A stretch of DNA of 64,000 nucleotides, taken from positions 2,733,001-2,797,000 of the forward strand of contig NZ_JALJWV010000001.1 in the NCBI RefSeq assembly GCF_024169655.1, in the 5' to 3' direction. Below the pieces are notes generated by a model. That model was not told the DNA's origin and did no database searches. It saw only the letters and a list, made by a program, of their open reading frames with translations. Of this stretch, positions 9,378 through 17,592 are shown in pieces; within the stretch, counting starts at the first letter, position 1, and the number at the start of each line of letters is the position of its first letter. The stretch is from Pseudomonas marginalis (GTDB lineage Bacteria > Pseudomonadota > Gammaproteobacteria > Pseudomonadales > Pseudomonadaceae). Made by a program: the position numbers and the translations under genes.

Positions 9378-9464
9378 AGCAACGCTCGTTAACTGCGCTG
9401 CGGGCGGGATTGCGCCGTCCGCTAAGCGCCGACTAAAACAAATTCCTTTTTGAAGGATGCTGGA

Positions 9465-10943
9465 ATGAACAGCTCAATCAGTCCTAATGTGGCTGTGGAC
9501 CAGGATGCGGAGCAACTCCGTGCGCTTGGGTACACCTCGAATTTCGAACGTAGTATGAGTCTGTGGCAGAACTTTGCCCTTGGGTTCACCTATCTGTCCC
9601 CGGTGGTCGGGGTCTACACCTTGTTCGGCTTGTGCTTGGCCGCCGGCGGGCCACCGATGTTTTGGTCCTACCTGCTGGTGGGGTTCGGCCAGATGCTGGT
9701 GTGTCTGATTTTTTGCGAAGTGGTCTCTCAATACCCGATTTCCGGTGGCGTCTATCCTTGGGCCCGTCGCCTGGTCGGCAAGAAGTGGGCGTGGATGGTC
9801 GGGTGGATCTATGCCATCTCTCTTTGCGTCACCATTGCCGCGGTCGCGCTGGGTGCTGGCCCCTACATCGCCAATCTCCTGGGTTTTGAGTCATCGCCGG
9901 TGACTAACACGTTGGTCGCGCTATTTCTGACGGCCACGGCGACGGTCCTGAATCTCAGTGGCACCAAGCTGTTGGCTCGGGTGGCGATGTTTGGTTTTCT
10001 TTGCGAATTGGTCGGGGCTTTGTTGATCGGTGGATACCTACTGATCTTCGAGCGCCATCAGCCCTTGAGCGTATTGTTCGACACGTTTGACATTTCCATC
10101 GATGGGGCCTATTGGCCAGCCTTCCTTGCAGCCTCGTTGGCGGGGATGTTCCTCTACTACGGCTTTGAAGCCTGCGGCGATGTCGCCGAGGAAACCCCAA
10201 ATCCTAGCCGCCAGGTTCCAAAAGCCATGCGGATGACTATCTGGATCGGCGGCGCTGCCTCGATCTTTGCGGCGTTGGCATTGATCCTGGCGGTGCCTGA
10301 CATGGCCGCAGTTATTTCCGGACAAGACAAGGACCCTATGTCGACGATATTCGGCGCGGCGTTCGGTCCTGTTGGCTCTCGGGTAGTCATGGCGGTGATT
10401 ACGGTCTCGTTCGTTTCCTGCGTGCTGAGTTTGCAGGCATCCGCCAGCCGTCTGCTCTATGCCTATGCTCGGGACGAAATGCTGATGGGCAGTCATGTGT
10501 TGAAAAAGCTCTCGCCTACGACGCACGTCCCGACCGCAGCCCTGATTGTCTGTGGCGTGCTGCCGGCGATCATTGTCTGTGTCGGCTTCTACCTTCAGAA
10601 CGCGATTGCGCTGGTGGTGAGCTTTGCCGCCATCGGTATCTACCTGGCGTTCCAGATGATAGTCGGCGGTGCGCTGTACGCTCGTATCCGTGGCTGGAGG
10701 CCCCAGGGCCAGTTCACCATGGGGCATTGGGGTTGGGTCGTTAACATCGCGGCCCTCTGCTACGGCATGTTCGCGATCGTTAATATGTCCTGGCCACGTA
10801 CCCCGGATGCGCCTTGGTACGTGAACTACGGCATCGTACTGGTCGGTGCCATCGTCATCCTCGTCGGTGCCCTCTACATGACCCTGTTTCGTCCCTATGA
10901 AAAGGGCAGGGCCCCAGCTTCTGATGCCTGGAAAAAGCGCTGA
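9465..10943 (+). CDS. APC-family amino acid/polyamine/GABA-type permease
   Basis: Inner-membrane permease of 492 residues with about twelve hydrophobic helices. The first starts near residue 28, and the family signature SGGVYPWARRLVGKKWAWMVG falls between helices 2 and 3. FLYYGFEACGDVAEE with its following NPSRQVPKAM is the typical helix 6 region of the APC superfamily. The ATG at 9465 is chosen because AAGGA lies seven bases before it; a TTG 15 bases earlier is in frame but less likely. Its place after a PuuC-like dehydrogenase suggests it imports the amine or amino acid that enzyme acts on. Confidence 0.8.
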   Translation: MNSSISPNVAVDQDAEQLRALGYTSNFERSMSLWQNFALGFTYLSPVVGVYTLFGLCLAAGGPPMFWSYLLVGFGQMLVCLIFCEVVSQYPISGGVYPWARRLVGKKWAWMVGWIYAISLCVTIAAVALGAGPYIANLLGFESSPVTNTLVALFLTATATVLNLSGTKLLARVAMFGFLCELVGALLIGGYLLIFERHQPLSVLFDTFDISIDGAYWPAFLAASLAGMFLYYGFEACGDVAEETPNPSRQVPKAMRMTIWIGGAASIFAALALILAVPDMAAVISGQDKDPMSTIFGAAFGPVGSRVVMAVITVSFVSCVLSLQASASRLLYAYARDEMLMGSHVLKKLSPTTHVPTAALIVCGVLPAIIVCVGFYLQNAIALVVSFAAIGIYLAFQMIVGGALYARIRGWRPQGQFTMGHWGWVVNIAALCYGMFAIVNMSWPRTPDAPWYVNYGIVLVGAIVILVGALYMTLFRPYEKGRAPASDAWKKR

Positions 10944-10957
10944 TTGACAGCAAGGCC

Positions 10958-11440
10958 TGCCGTTGCCGCTTGCTGAATCTCATCATTCTGCCGCGTCAGG
11001 CCGCGTGAGCTTTCCTCCGTGACAGCGTTCAGCTCTTCAGATGCAGAGGCCAATTGGTCAGCAGCACTGCCAATCTCTGTTACCGTGGTCCGCAGGTTTT
11101 GCTGCATTTTATCCAGCGCACTCAGCAGCACACTGCCCGCCGTCGCCAATGCGATTACTTTATTTGACACCTGCAGGTAGGCTGGCCAGTCTTTTTCGAA
11201 CTGATCACCCGCCACGCGCTCGTCATTGGCAAGAGGCGTTTGGCGATATTCCTTGAAGAGTCGCTCAACTTCCTTCTGGCTCTCGGACATGGATTGCACT
11301 GCAGCTTCAAATTTAGCCGAATCTGCGTTAGCGTACTTATATAGCAGGGCAGCATGCAGGCTTCTGGAATACGCCAACGCATTCGCGCGGGTATTAGCCG
11401 TGTTGTAAATAGAGACAATGTTGTTGCTAACAATTCCGTA
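10958..11440 (-). pseudogene. methyl-accepting chemotaxis protein remnant
   Basis: On the minus strand the translation matches a chemoreceptor broken in three ways. A four-helix-bundle sensor segment (ANADSAKFEAAVQSMSESQ through PAYLQVSNKVIALATAG) runs straight into the end of a HAMP domain and the start of the signalling domain (LLSALDKMQQNLR, then ASASEELNAVTEESSRGL). The second transmembrane helix and most of HAMP are missing between them. Homology stops after NDEIQQAATA, 15 bp from the permease stop, and there is no start codon or first membrane helix. The open frame continues upstream to 11797, but those residues are not chemoreceptor and lie over hoxA. Confidence 0.75.
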
Positions 11441-11557
11441 ACGTCGTCCCGACGGTACTCGCGTAGTCCGTGAACGCGTGGATGCATCTATTTGATCCAG
11501 TGACGCCCCTCTAGCCACGGCGCCCAAAAAAGCTCCCGCAGCGGCCTCCCAAATAGG

Positions 11558-11576
11558 AAAAGCCTCGTGGCTTTTT
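11558..11576. terminator. small hairpin flanked by A and T tracts
   Basis: Stem AAAAGCC/GGCTTTT with a four-base loop and a fifth T on the plus side. The shape suits a weak bidirectional terminator. It lies between the chemoreceptor remnant and hoxA. Confidence 0.4.
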
Positions 11577-11604
11577 GGCACCGTGCTACCATCGACGCCC
11601 TGAC

Positions 11605-11629
11605 TCACTGCAACAAAATGTTGCAGTGA
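11605..11629. promoter_or_regulatory. perfect 11-bp inverted repeat upstream of hoxA
   Basis: Arms TCACTGCAACA and TGTTGCAGTGA are perfect complements around AAA, 30 bp before the chosen hoxA ATG. It may be an operator for hoxA control or an mRNA leader hairpin. It does not match the TGGAM-N7-KTCCA dyads found at the sigma-54 promoters of this island, so it probably binds something else. Confidence 0.5.
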
Positions 11630-11658
11630 ACACCAATAATCTGCCTTTCGCTGACTCA

Positions 11659-13125
11659 ATGACCTCCCCATTCGACTCGCAATCCGACTTGCCCATGATC
11701 CTGGTAGTGGACGATGAGCTGCGTTCGCGCGAATCGTTGCGCCGGGTACTCGATCAGGAATTCCAGGTGCTGCTGGCCGAGTCGGCCGCGCAAGCACGTG
11801 AACTTCTTGAACAGCATGTGGTGGCGGTGATCCTCTGCGACCAGCGCATGCCCCATGTCAGCGGTATCGAATTTCTCAAGGAGGTGCGCGAGCGCTGGCC
11901 GGGGGTGGTGCGCATCGTGCTGTCGGGCTACACCGACTCGGAAGACATCATCGCGGGCGTCAATCAGGCCGGTATCTATCAGTACCTGCTCAAGCCCTGG
12001 CTGCCTGAAAACCTGCTCAACACCGTGCGCAATGCGGTCGAGAGCCAATCGTTGCAAAACCATATGCAGCGACTGGACCTGGAACTGCGCGCCGGCACGC
12101 CAGCGCTGCGCCGCCGCAGCCGGGAAACGCTGGAGCGGGTGCGCGACACCTTCGATTTCTCGCGCATCGTGCGCAGCCCCGGTGGTCCGCTGGATGCCGT
12201 CTGTGAGTTGGCCGCACGGGTCGCTCGCTATGATTTGTCGGTGCTGCTGTTGGGCGAATCGGGCACGGGCAAAGAGTTGCTGGCCCGCGCCATCCATTAC
12301 GCCAGCCCGCGCGCGAGCAATGCCTTTGTCATGGAGAACTGCGCGGCGCTGCCGGATACCTTGCTGGAGTCCGAGCTGTTCGGGCACAAGCGCGGTGCCT
12401 TCACCGGCGCGCATCAGGATCACATCGGGCTGTTCCAGCGTGCCAATGGCGGCACTTTGCTGCTCGACGAAATCGGCGACACCTCGCCGGCCTTTCAGGT
12501 CAAGTTGTTGCGCGTCTTGCAAGAAGGCGAGCTGCGCCCGGTCGGCGCCTCCAGCACGGTACGGGTCGATGTGCGGGTGATCGCGGCGACTCATCGCGAT
12601 CTGGAACAGGATGTCGCCACCGGACGTTTTCGCAGCGACCTGTATTACCGGCTGTCCACGGTCAGCCTGGGCTTGCCGCCGTTGCGCGAGCGCACCGCCG
12701 ACCTGATGCCCATCGCCAAAAAGCTGCTCGACGATGCCCGCCTGGAGCTGGACCTGCCAGACCTGCACTTTGCCGACGACGCCTTGGCGAGCCTGATCGG
12801 TTACCCGTGGCCCGGTAATATTCGCGAGTTGCGCAACGAAATCTACCGCGCCGCCGCGTTGTCGGAAGGCGCGCAAATCGGTGCGCATTCGTTTTCCTGG
12901 CGCGTCATGCAAGGCCAGGGCCAGGGGCGCAACACCAACGACATACGTCTCTCGCCACCCACGGGCACGTTGCAAGAACAACTGGACGCTATCGAAGCGA
13001 CCATACTCAAGGAATCGCTGCTGCGTCACCGCTGGAACAAAACCCACGCTGCCCGTGAACTGGGCTTGTCGCGCGTGGGCCTGCGCCAGAAATTGCGCCG
13101 TCTTGGCCTGGAGGAGGCCCGATGA
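11659..13125 (+). CDS. hoxA: H2-responsive sigma-54 activator (NtrC family)
   Basis: Response regulator of 488 residues from this start. The receiver domain has the acidic pocket VVDDE, phosphoacceptor Asp61 in ILCDQRMP and Lys112 in LLKPW. The central AAA+ domain has Walker A GESGTGKE, the sigma-54 loop GAFTGAH and Walker B LLLDEIGD. A Fis-type HTH ends the protein (THAARELGLSRVGLRQKLRRL). This is HoxA/HupR, the activator of hydrogenase genes. It overlaps hoxB by four bases. The ATG has no good ribosome site and an in-frame start further upstream cannot be ruled out. The island contains two sigma-54 promoters as likely targets. Confidence 0.9.
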   Translation: MTSPFDSQSDLPMILVVDDELRSRESLRRVLDQEFQVLLAESAAQARELLEQHVVAVILCDQRMPHVSGIEFLKEVRERWPGVVRIVLSGYTDSEDIIAGVNQAGIYQYLLKPWLPENLLNTVRNAVESQSLQNHMQRLDLELRAGTPALRRRSRETLERVRDTFDFSRIVRSPGGPLDAVCELAARVARYDLSVLLLGESGTGKELLARAIHYASPRASNAFVMENCAALPDTLLESELFGHKRGAFTGAHQDHIGLFQRANGGTLLLDEIGDTSPAFQVKLLRVLQEGELRPVGASSTVRVDVRVIAATHRDLEQDVATGRFRSDLYYRLSTVSLGLPPLRERTADLMPIAKKLLDDARLELDLPDLHFADDALASLIGYPWPGNIRELRNEIYRAAALSEGAQIGAHSFSWRVMQGQGQGRNTNDIRLSPPTGTLQEQLDAIEATILKESLLRHRWNKTHAARELGLSRVGLRQKLRRLGLEEAR

Positions 13126-14126
13126 ATACCCCATTCAGAGTGCTGTGGTTGCAATCGGGCGGTTGCGGCGGCTGCAACATGTCCTTGCTGTGCGCCGACA
13201 CCCAGGACTTTTCCGCGATGTGGCGCAGTGCGGGGATCGAGTTGCTCTGGCATCCATCGCTGTCCCTTGAAAGCGGTGATCAGGTGCTGGATATCCTGAA
13301 TGACTGCCTGCAAGGTCGCACCCGGCTCGATGCCTTGTGCATAGAAGGCTCATTGCTGCGCGGCCCGAACGGCACCGGGCGCTTTCACATGCTGGCCGGG
13401 ACCGATGCGCCGATGATCGACTGGGTGCGCAAACTCGCGGCGGTGGCCCAATACACCTTGGGTATCGGCACCTGTGCTGCCTACGGCGGCATCACCGCTG
13501 CGGGCAGCAACCCGACCGATGCCTGCGGCCTGCAATTTGACGGTGAGCATCGCGGCGGTCTGCTGGGCGCCGACTATCGTTCGTTGCGCGGCTTGCCGGT
13601 GATCAACGTGGCCGGTTGCCCCACGCACCCTGGCTGGGTGACCGACACCTTGATGGCGCTGGCCGCCGGGTTGTTCGAGGAGGCCGATCTGGACATCCTC
13701 GGGCGTCCGCGTTTCTATGCCGATCAACTGGTGCATCAGGGCTGCACGCGCAATGAGTTCTACGAATACAAAGCCAGTGCGGAAAAACCCTCGGACCTGG
13801 GCTGCATGATGGAAAACCTCGGCTGCAAAGGCACCCAGGCTCACGGCGACTGCAATACCCGCCTATGGAATGGCGAAGGCTCTTGCACCCGTGGTGGATT
13901 TGCCTGCATCAACTGCACCGCCCCGGGCTTCGAAGAACCGGGTCACGCCTTTCAGCGCACGCCGAAACTGGCGGGCATTCCCATCGGGCTGCCCATCGAC
14001 ATGCCCAAGGCATGGTTCGTCGCCCTGTCGGCGCTGTCCAAATCAGCCACCCCCAAGCGCGTCAAGCAGAATGCGACTTCCGATCACCCGCTGATCGCGC
14101 CGTCGGTACGCACCCCACGCCGTTAG
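13122..14126 (+). CDS. hoxB: regulatory [NiFe]-hydrogenase small subunit
   Basis: Iron-sulfur subunit of the H2-sensing hydrogenase, 334 residues. It begins MNTPFRVLWLQSGGCGGCNMS with no Tat signal peptide, so it stays in the cytoplasm, unlike HoxK. Proximal cluster Cys residues are at 15 and 18, with further cluster motifs GIGTCAAYGG, VAGCPTHPGW and CIGC-like CINCTAPGF. It forms the sensor with HoxC and passes the signal to HoxJ. It overlaps hoxA by ATGA and is eight bases from hoxC. The proximal cluster region shows GGCGGC and not the CTCC of the O2-tolerant enzyme, as expected for the HupU/HoxB type. Confidence 0.92.
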   Translation: MNTPFRVLWLQSGGCGGCNMSLLCADTQDFSAMWRSAGIELLWHPSLSLESGDQVLDILNDCLQGRTRLDALCIEGSLLRGPNGTGRFHMLAGTDAPMIDWVRKLAAVAQYTLGIGTCAAYGGITAAGSNPTDACGLQFDGEHRGGLLGADYRSLRGLPVINVAGCPTHPGWVTDTLMALAAGLFEEADLDILGRPRFYADQLVHQGCTRNEFYEYKASAEKPSDLGCMMENLGCKGTQAHGDCNTRLWNGEGSCTRGGFACINCTAPGFEEPGHAFQRTPKLAGIPIGLPIDMPKAWFVALSALSKSATPKRVKQNATSDHPLIAPSVRTPRR

Positions 14127-14134
14127 GAGTTTGC

Positions 14135-15592
14135 ATGTCACGTTTGGTGGTCGGCCCGTTCAATCGGGTTGAAGGCGATCTGGAAGTACAACTGGAAGTG
14201 GAAGAGGGCCGCGTGCGTTCGGCGCGGGTCAACGCCACCATGTACCGTGGCTTCGAGCAAATTCTGCTGCAACACGCACCGCTCGATGCCCTGACCTACG
14301 CGCCACGCATCTGCGGCATCTGCTCGGTGTCGCAATCGATCGCCGCCGCCCGCGCCTTGGCCGGGCTGGCCGGCGTACAGCCGCCGGACAACGGTCTGTT
14401 GGCACTCAACCTGATGGCCGCCACCGAAAACCTCGCCGATCACTTGAGCCATTTCTACTTGTTTTTCATGCCGGATTTCGTGCGCCCGGTGTACGCCGAC
14501 CGACCTTGGTATCCAGACGCGGTGGCGCGCTTTACCCCGCTGCAGGGCAGCCAGCAGCGCCTGGCGATTTCCGCGCGCAAACGCTGGCTGGATTTGATCG
14601 GCACACTGGGCGGCAAGTGGCCGCACACCGGCTCGATCCAACCGGGTGGCTCGACTCGCGCCATTGATGCCGCCGAGCGCCTGCGCCTGCTGACCCGCGT
14701 TCGCGAGTTTCGGCAGTTTCTTGAAACCGAGCTGTTCGCCGCGCCGCTGGAGCGCATCAATGGTTTCACCAGCGAAAACCAGCTCTGGGCCTGGCACGCC
14801 GAAGCGCCGGGGCAGGGCGATTTCCGCCAATTTCTGCACATCGCCCTGGATACCGGGCTTGAGCATCTGGGGCCGGGACCAGGGCTGTATCTGTCCTACG
14901 GGGCGTATCCGCGGGCCGATGGCTCGAGCGTGTTCCCGCGCGGCCTGTGGAATGGTGTCACCCAGTGTGCGCAGCCGCTGAACCTGGACGATATCCGCGA
15001 AGACAGCGCGCATGCCTGGCTCGATGACGCTGGCGGCCCGCGCCACCCGGCCGATGGGCAAACCCAGCCGCTGATGGAAAAAGCCGACGCGTATACCTGG
15101 AACAAAGCCCCGCGCCTGGCCGGCGCGGTGCTGGAAACCGGCGCCATTGCGCGTCAGTTGATCGCCGGCCAACCGCTGCTGCGCGATGCCGTGGCACGTT
15201 GCTCGGCAACGGTTTATACGCGCCTGCTCGCGCGTTTGCTGGAACTGGCGCAAGTGGTGCCGCTGATGGAAAGCTGGTTGATCGCCCTGCGCCCCGGCGA
15301 GCCGTATTACCGTGCCGCCGCATTGCCCGACAAAGGCCGTGCAGTCGGCCTGACCGAGGCGGCCCGTGGGGCGCTGGGGCATTGGCTGGAGGTGGAACAC
15401 GGGAAAATCTCGCGCTACCAGATCATCGCCCCGACCACCTGGAACTTCTCGCCACGCGATACCCAAGGCCAACCCGGTGCATTGGAACAAGCCTTGCAGG
15501 GTGCTCCCGTGTTGCCCGGCGAAAAAAGCCCGGTAGCGGTGCAACATATTGTTCGCTCTTTTGACCCGTGCATGGTTTGCACGGTGCATTGA
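14135..15592 (+). CDS. hoxC: regulatory [NiFe]-hydrogenase large subunit
   Basis: Catalytic subunit of the H2 sensor, 485 residues. The Ni ligands are in RICGICS (Cys60, Cys63) and in FDPCMVCTVH at the end (Cys479, Cys482). The protein ends on that His with no C-terminal extension, so it needs no maturation protease, which is diagnostic of HoxC/HupV sensors. Ile62 and Phe110 (HFYLF) occupy the positions known to narrow the gas channel in the R. eutropha sensor and exclude O2. The ATG at 14135 follows TAGGAGT; a longer open frame upstream overlaps hoxB and is not used. Confidence 0.93.
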   Translation: MSRLVVGPFNRVEGDLEVQLEVEEGRVRSARVNATMYRGFEQILLQHAPLDALTYAPRICGICSVSQSIAAARALAGLAGVQPPDNGLLALNLMAATENLADHLSHFYLFFMPDFVRPVYADRPWYPDAVARFTPLQGSQQRLAISARKRWLDLIGTLGGKWPHTGSIQPGGSTRAIDAAERLRLLTRVREFRQFLETELFAAPLERINGFTSENQLWAWHAEAPGQGDFRQFLHIALDTGLEHLGPGPGLYLSYGAYPRADGSSVFPRGLWNGVTQCAQPLNLDDIREDSAHAWLDDAGGPRHPADGQTQPLMEKADAYTWNKAPRLAGAVLETGAIARQLIAGQPLLRDAVARCSATVYTRLLARLLELAQVVPLMESWLIALRPGEPYYRAAALPDKGRAVGLTEAARGALGHWLEVEHGKISRYQIIAPTTWNFSPRDTQGQPGALEQALQGAPVLPGEKSPVAVQHIVRSFDPCMVCTVH

Positions 15593-15604
15593 AAAGGAAA
15601 TCCC

Positions 15605-16060
15605 ATGGAACGCCTGACCATTTCCCTGGACCGTGGCCTCGCTGAGGAGCTGGACGCACTGATTCGCGACCAGGGTTACCACAACCGTTCCGAGGCCATG
15701 CGCGACATTTTGCGGCGGCATATCGAACAGGCGCGCCTGGAACAAGGCCAGGCGCCGCATTGCGTGGCCAACCTGAGCTTCGTTTACGATCACCATTCAC
15801 GCACCCTGACCGAACGGGTGATGGACCTGCAGCACGCGCATCATCACCTGACCATTGCCAGTCAGCATGTGCATCTGGATCACGACAACTGCCTGGAAAG
15901 CCTGATGCTCAAGGGCTCGTCCGATGAAGTGCGCGAGTTCGCCCATCGCGTGTGCGCCGAACGCGGCGTGCGCCATGGCTCGCTGAACCTGATCCCGGTG
16001 GAGCCGCATGCGACCCACGAGCAGGCCCACAGTCACCTGCATCTGCACCCTAAAAGCTGA
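15605..16060 (+). CDS. nikR: nickel-responsive regulator
   Basis: NikR repressor, 151 residues. The ribbon-helix-helix DNA-binding domain is at 1-50 (MERLTISLDRGLAEELDALI, then NRSEAMRDILRR). The C-terminal ACT-like nickel domain contains the conserved His and Cys ligands (AHHHLTIASQHVHLDHDNCLE). A His-rich tail HATHEQAHSHLHLHPKS is visible. It lies inside the hoxA-hoxB-hoxC-hoxJ operon, which is unusual, and its likely target is the operator at 17541-17567 in front of the nickel permease gene. Confidence 0.93.
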   Translation: MERLTISLDRGLAEELDALIRDQGYHNRSEAMRDILRRHIEQARLEQGQAPHCVANLSFVYDHHSRTLTERVMDLQHAHHHLTIASQHVHLDHDNCLESLMLKGSSDEVREFAHRVCAERGVRHGSLNLIPVEPHATHEQAHSHLHLHPKS

Positions 16061-16065
16061 CGACC

Positions 16066-17391
16066 ATGGCCCGTAAACCGCCACCCGGCAGCCTCGACGA
16101 AGACGCCTGGATCGAAGTCATCGCGAGGATGGACGAGGTCTATTCCAAGCTGGTGCAAGACGAAATCGCCCTGGAAGAGAAGAACGTCGAGCTGGAGCAG
16201 TCGCAACAGTTCATCGCCGGGCTGCTGTCGTCGATGTCCGACGTGTTGCTGGCCTGCGACCCCGAAGGGCGCATTGAAGAGAGCAACAGCGCGCTGCGCA
16301 CGCTGGTTGGCTGTGATGAGCAGTCATTGTCCGGCAGCCCGGCCTATGCATTGTTGGCCGACTCGCAGAGTGAAACCCAATTGCGCCAGGCCCTCGCCAG
16401 CCTGCGCCATCCCAACGCCAGCGCCTCGCTGGAGGTCAACTTCAGGGACGCCAGCGGCGCGCCGGTGCCCGTGGATGTCAGTTGCACCGTGCGCAGCGCT
16501 GGCAACGGGCGCTTTATCGGGCATGTGCTGGTGGGGCGACCGTTGGGCGAACTCAAGCACGCGTATCGCCAATTGCACGAGGCCCACGAAGCGCTCAAGC
16601 GCACCCAACAACAACTGTTGCACGCGGAAAAAATGGCCTCGCTGGGGCGCCTGGTGGCCGGTGTCGCCCACGAACTGAACAACCCGATCAGCTTTGTGCT
16701 GGCCAACGCGCATGTGCTCGACAGCTATGGCAAGCGCCTGCAGCAGTACCTGCAAGCGGTCCACGACGGCGAGTCGCAAGCCAGCCTTCAAGCCTTGCGC
16801 CGACAGCTGCGCATCGATCCTCTGCTGAGCGATTTGCCGTCGTTGATCGAGGGCAGTATGGAAGGCGCGCAACGCACCGCCGACATCGTCAGCGCCCTGA
16901 AGCGCTTCTCGGCCGTGGACCGTGAAGCGCTGGGCGAGGTCGACCTCAATGACGTCATTGAGCGCGCCATCCACTGGGTTTGTCGCGGCGTCGCGCCTGA
17001 TCTGCAGGTGCATTGGCAGGCCGTTGATACACCGCCGGTGCGCGGTAATGCCGGGCAACTGCTGCAAGTGCTGATGAACCTGATGCAGAACGCCTACGAT
17101 GCCGCGCAAGCGGCCAACCAGGCCTTGCCGACAGTCTGGATCGATGTGACCCAGGAGCCGGGGTGGGTAACGCTGCGTTTACGCGACAATGGGGCGGGCA
17201 TCGCAGAAAAGCACCTGAGCCAGGTGTTCGATCCGTTCTTCAGCACCAAGCCCGTGGGTAAGGGCACGGGCCTGGGGCTATCGATCAGCTACGGCATCAT
17301 CGAGCGCTGCGGCGGTCGGATGTCGGCTGCCAATCACCCCGAGGGCGGTGCGCAGTTCACCGTGACGCTGCCCGAAGCCGGGCTTGCCTGA
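16066..17391 (+). CDS. hoxJ: H2-signalling histidine kinase
   Basis: Soluble histidine kinase of 441 residues with no membrane helices. A PAS-like domain occupies about 45-155 and would contact the HoxB/HoxC sensor. The dimerisation domain carries His202 in the H-box VAHELNNPISF. The ATPase domain has the N-box LMNLMQNAYDAA, G1 DNGAGI and G2 GKGTGLGLSIS. R. eutropha H16 has a kinase inactivated by a glycine change in the ATPase domain; here the glycine boxes look intact, so the phosphorelay to HoxA is probably live. It is six bases downstream of nikR and last in the operon. Confidence 0.9.
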   Translation: MARKPPPGSLDEDAWIEVIARMDEVYSKLVQDEIALEEKNVELEQSQQFIAGLLSSMSDVLLACDPEGRIEESNSALRTLVGCDEQSLSGSPAYALLADSQSETQLRQALASLRHPNASASLEVNFRDASGAPVPVDVSCTVRSAGNGRFIGHVLVGRPLGELKHAYRQLHEAHEALKRTQQQLLHAEKMASLGRLVAGVAHELNNPISFVLANAHVLDSYGKRLQQYLQAVHDGESQASLQALRRQLRIDPLLSDLPSLIEGSMEGAQRTADIVSALKRFSAVDREALGEVDLNDVIERAIHWVCRGVAPDLQVHWQAVDTPPVRGNAGQLLQVLMNLMQNAYDAAQAANQALPTVWIDVTQEPGWVTLRLRDNGAGIAEKHLSQVFDPFFSTKPVGKGTGLGLSISYGIIERCGGRMSAANHPEGGAQFTVTLPEAGLA

Positions 17392-17400
17392 GCCGATAAG

Positions 17401-17416
17401 CCAGCACCGGTGCTGG
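17401..17416. other. perfect 16-bp palindrome after hoxJ
   Basis: CCAGCACCGGTGCTGG, eight bases after the hoxJ stop. It may be part of a terminator, although no T-run follows. Its right edge overlaps the first enhancer dyad by three bases. Confidence 0.4.
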
Positions 17417-17461
17417 AAGTTCATTGTCCACTTATCGGCTCGGCTGGACAGTCACTGTCCA
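17414..17461 (+). promoter_or_regulatory. tandem enhancer dyads upstream of hoxN (candidate HoxA sites)
   Basis: Two dyads of form TGGAM-N7-KTCCA lie at 17414-17430 (TGGAA, GTCCA) and 17445-17461 (TGGAC, GTCCA). Their centres are 31 bp apart. The second sits in a longer perfect palindrome, 17441-17465, with 12-bp arms. The proximal centre is 76 bp before the GG of the -24 element. The same pair, with the same 31-bp spacing, occurs before hoxK. Binding by HoxA is inference. Confidence 0.7.
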
Positions 17462-17527
17462 GCCGCCATGTTCTGCGAGCACCAGACCGTCGCCCGACCA
17501 CGCCTGAATGGCACTCGGCACGTAAAC

Positions 17528-17542
17528 TGGCACAGGGTTTGT
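17528..17542 (+). promoter_or_regulatory. sigma-54 promoter of hoxN (-24/-12)
   Basis: TGGCAC-N5-TTGT matches the sigma-54 consensus TGGCAC-N5-TTGC except for the last base. It shares all its fixed bases with the element before hoxK. A start site is expected near 17553, inside the NikR-like operator. Confidence 0.8.
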
Positions 17543-17567
17543 ATGAAGTTTTTAAGTTTCTTCATAC
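17541..17567. promoter_or_regulatory. candidate NikR operator at the hoxN promoter
   Basis: Inverted repeat GTATGAA-N13-TTCATAC. The half sites equal those of the E. coli nik operator (GTATGA and TCATAC), but the gap between them is 15 instead of 16 bases. It starts at the -12 element and covers the expected transcription start, so a bound repressor would block initiation. Confidence 0.75.
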
Positions 17568-17592
17568 TTGAACCCATCTTTCTGGAGTTCGC

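Noticed and set aside
11576..11590. Possible sigma-54 promoter of hoxA (TGGCAC-N5-TACC)
   Set aside because: The -12 part does not match TTGC, and no enhancer dyads lie upstream.
10895..11797. Whole 300-residue minus-strand frame as one chemoreceptor gene
   Set aside because: Only residues about 120-280 resemble a receptor; the rest overlaps hoxA and is not coding.
17392..17592. HupR-type TTG-N5-CAA enhancer at hoxN
   Set aside because: No CAA half site occurs in the right place; TGGAM-N7-KTCCA dyads fit better.
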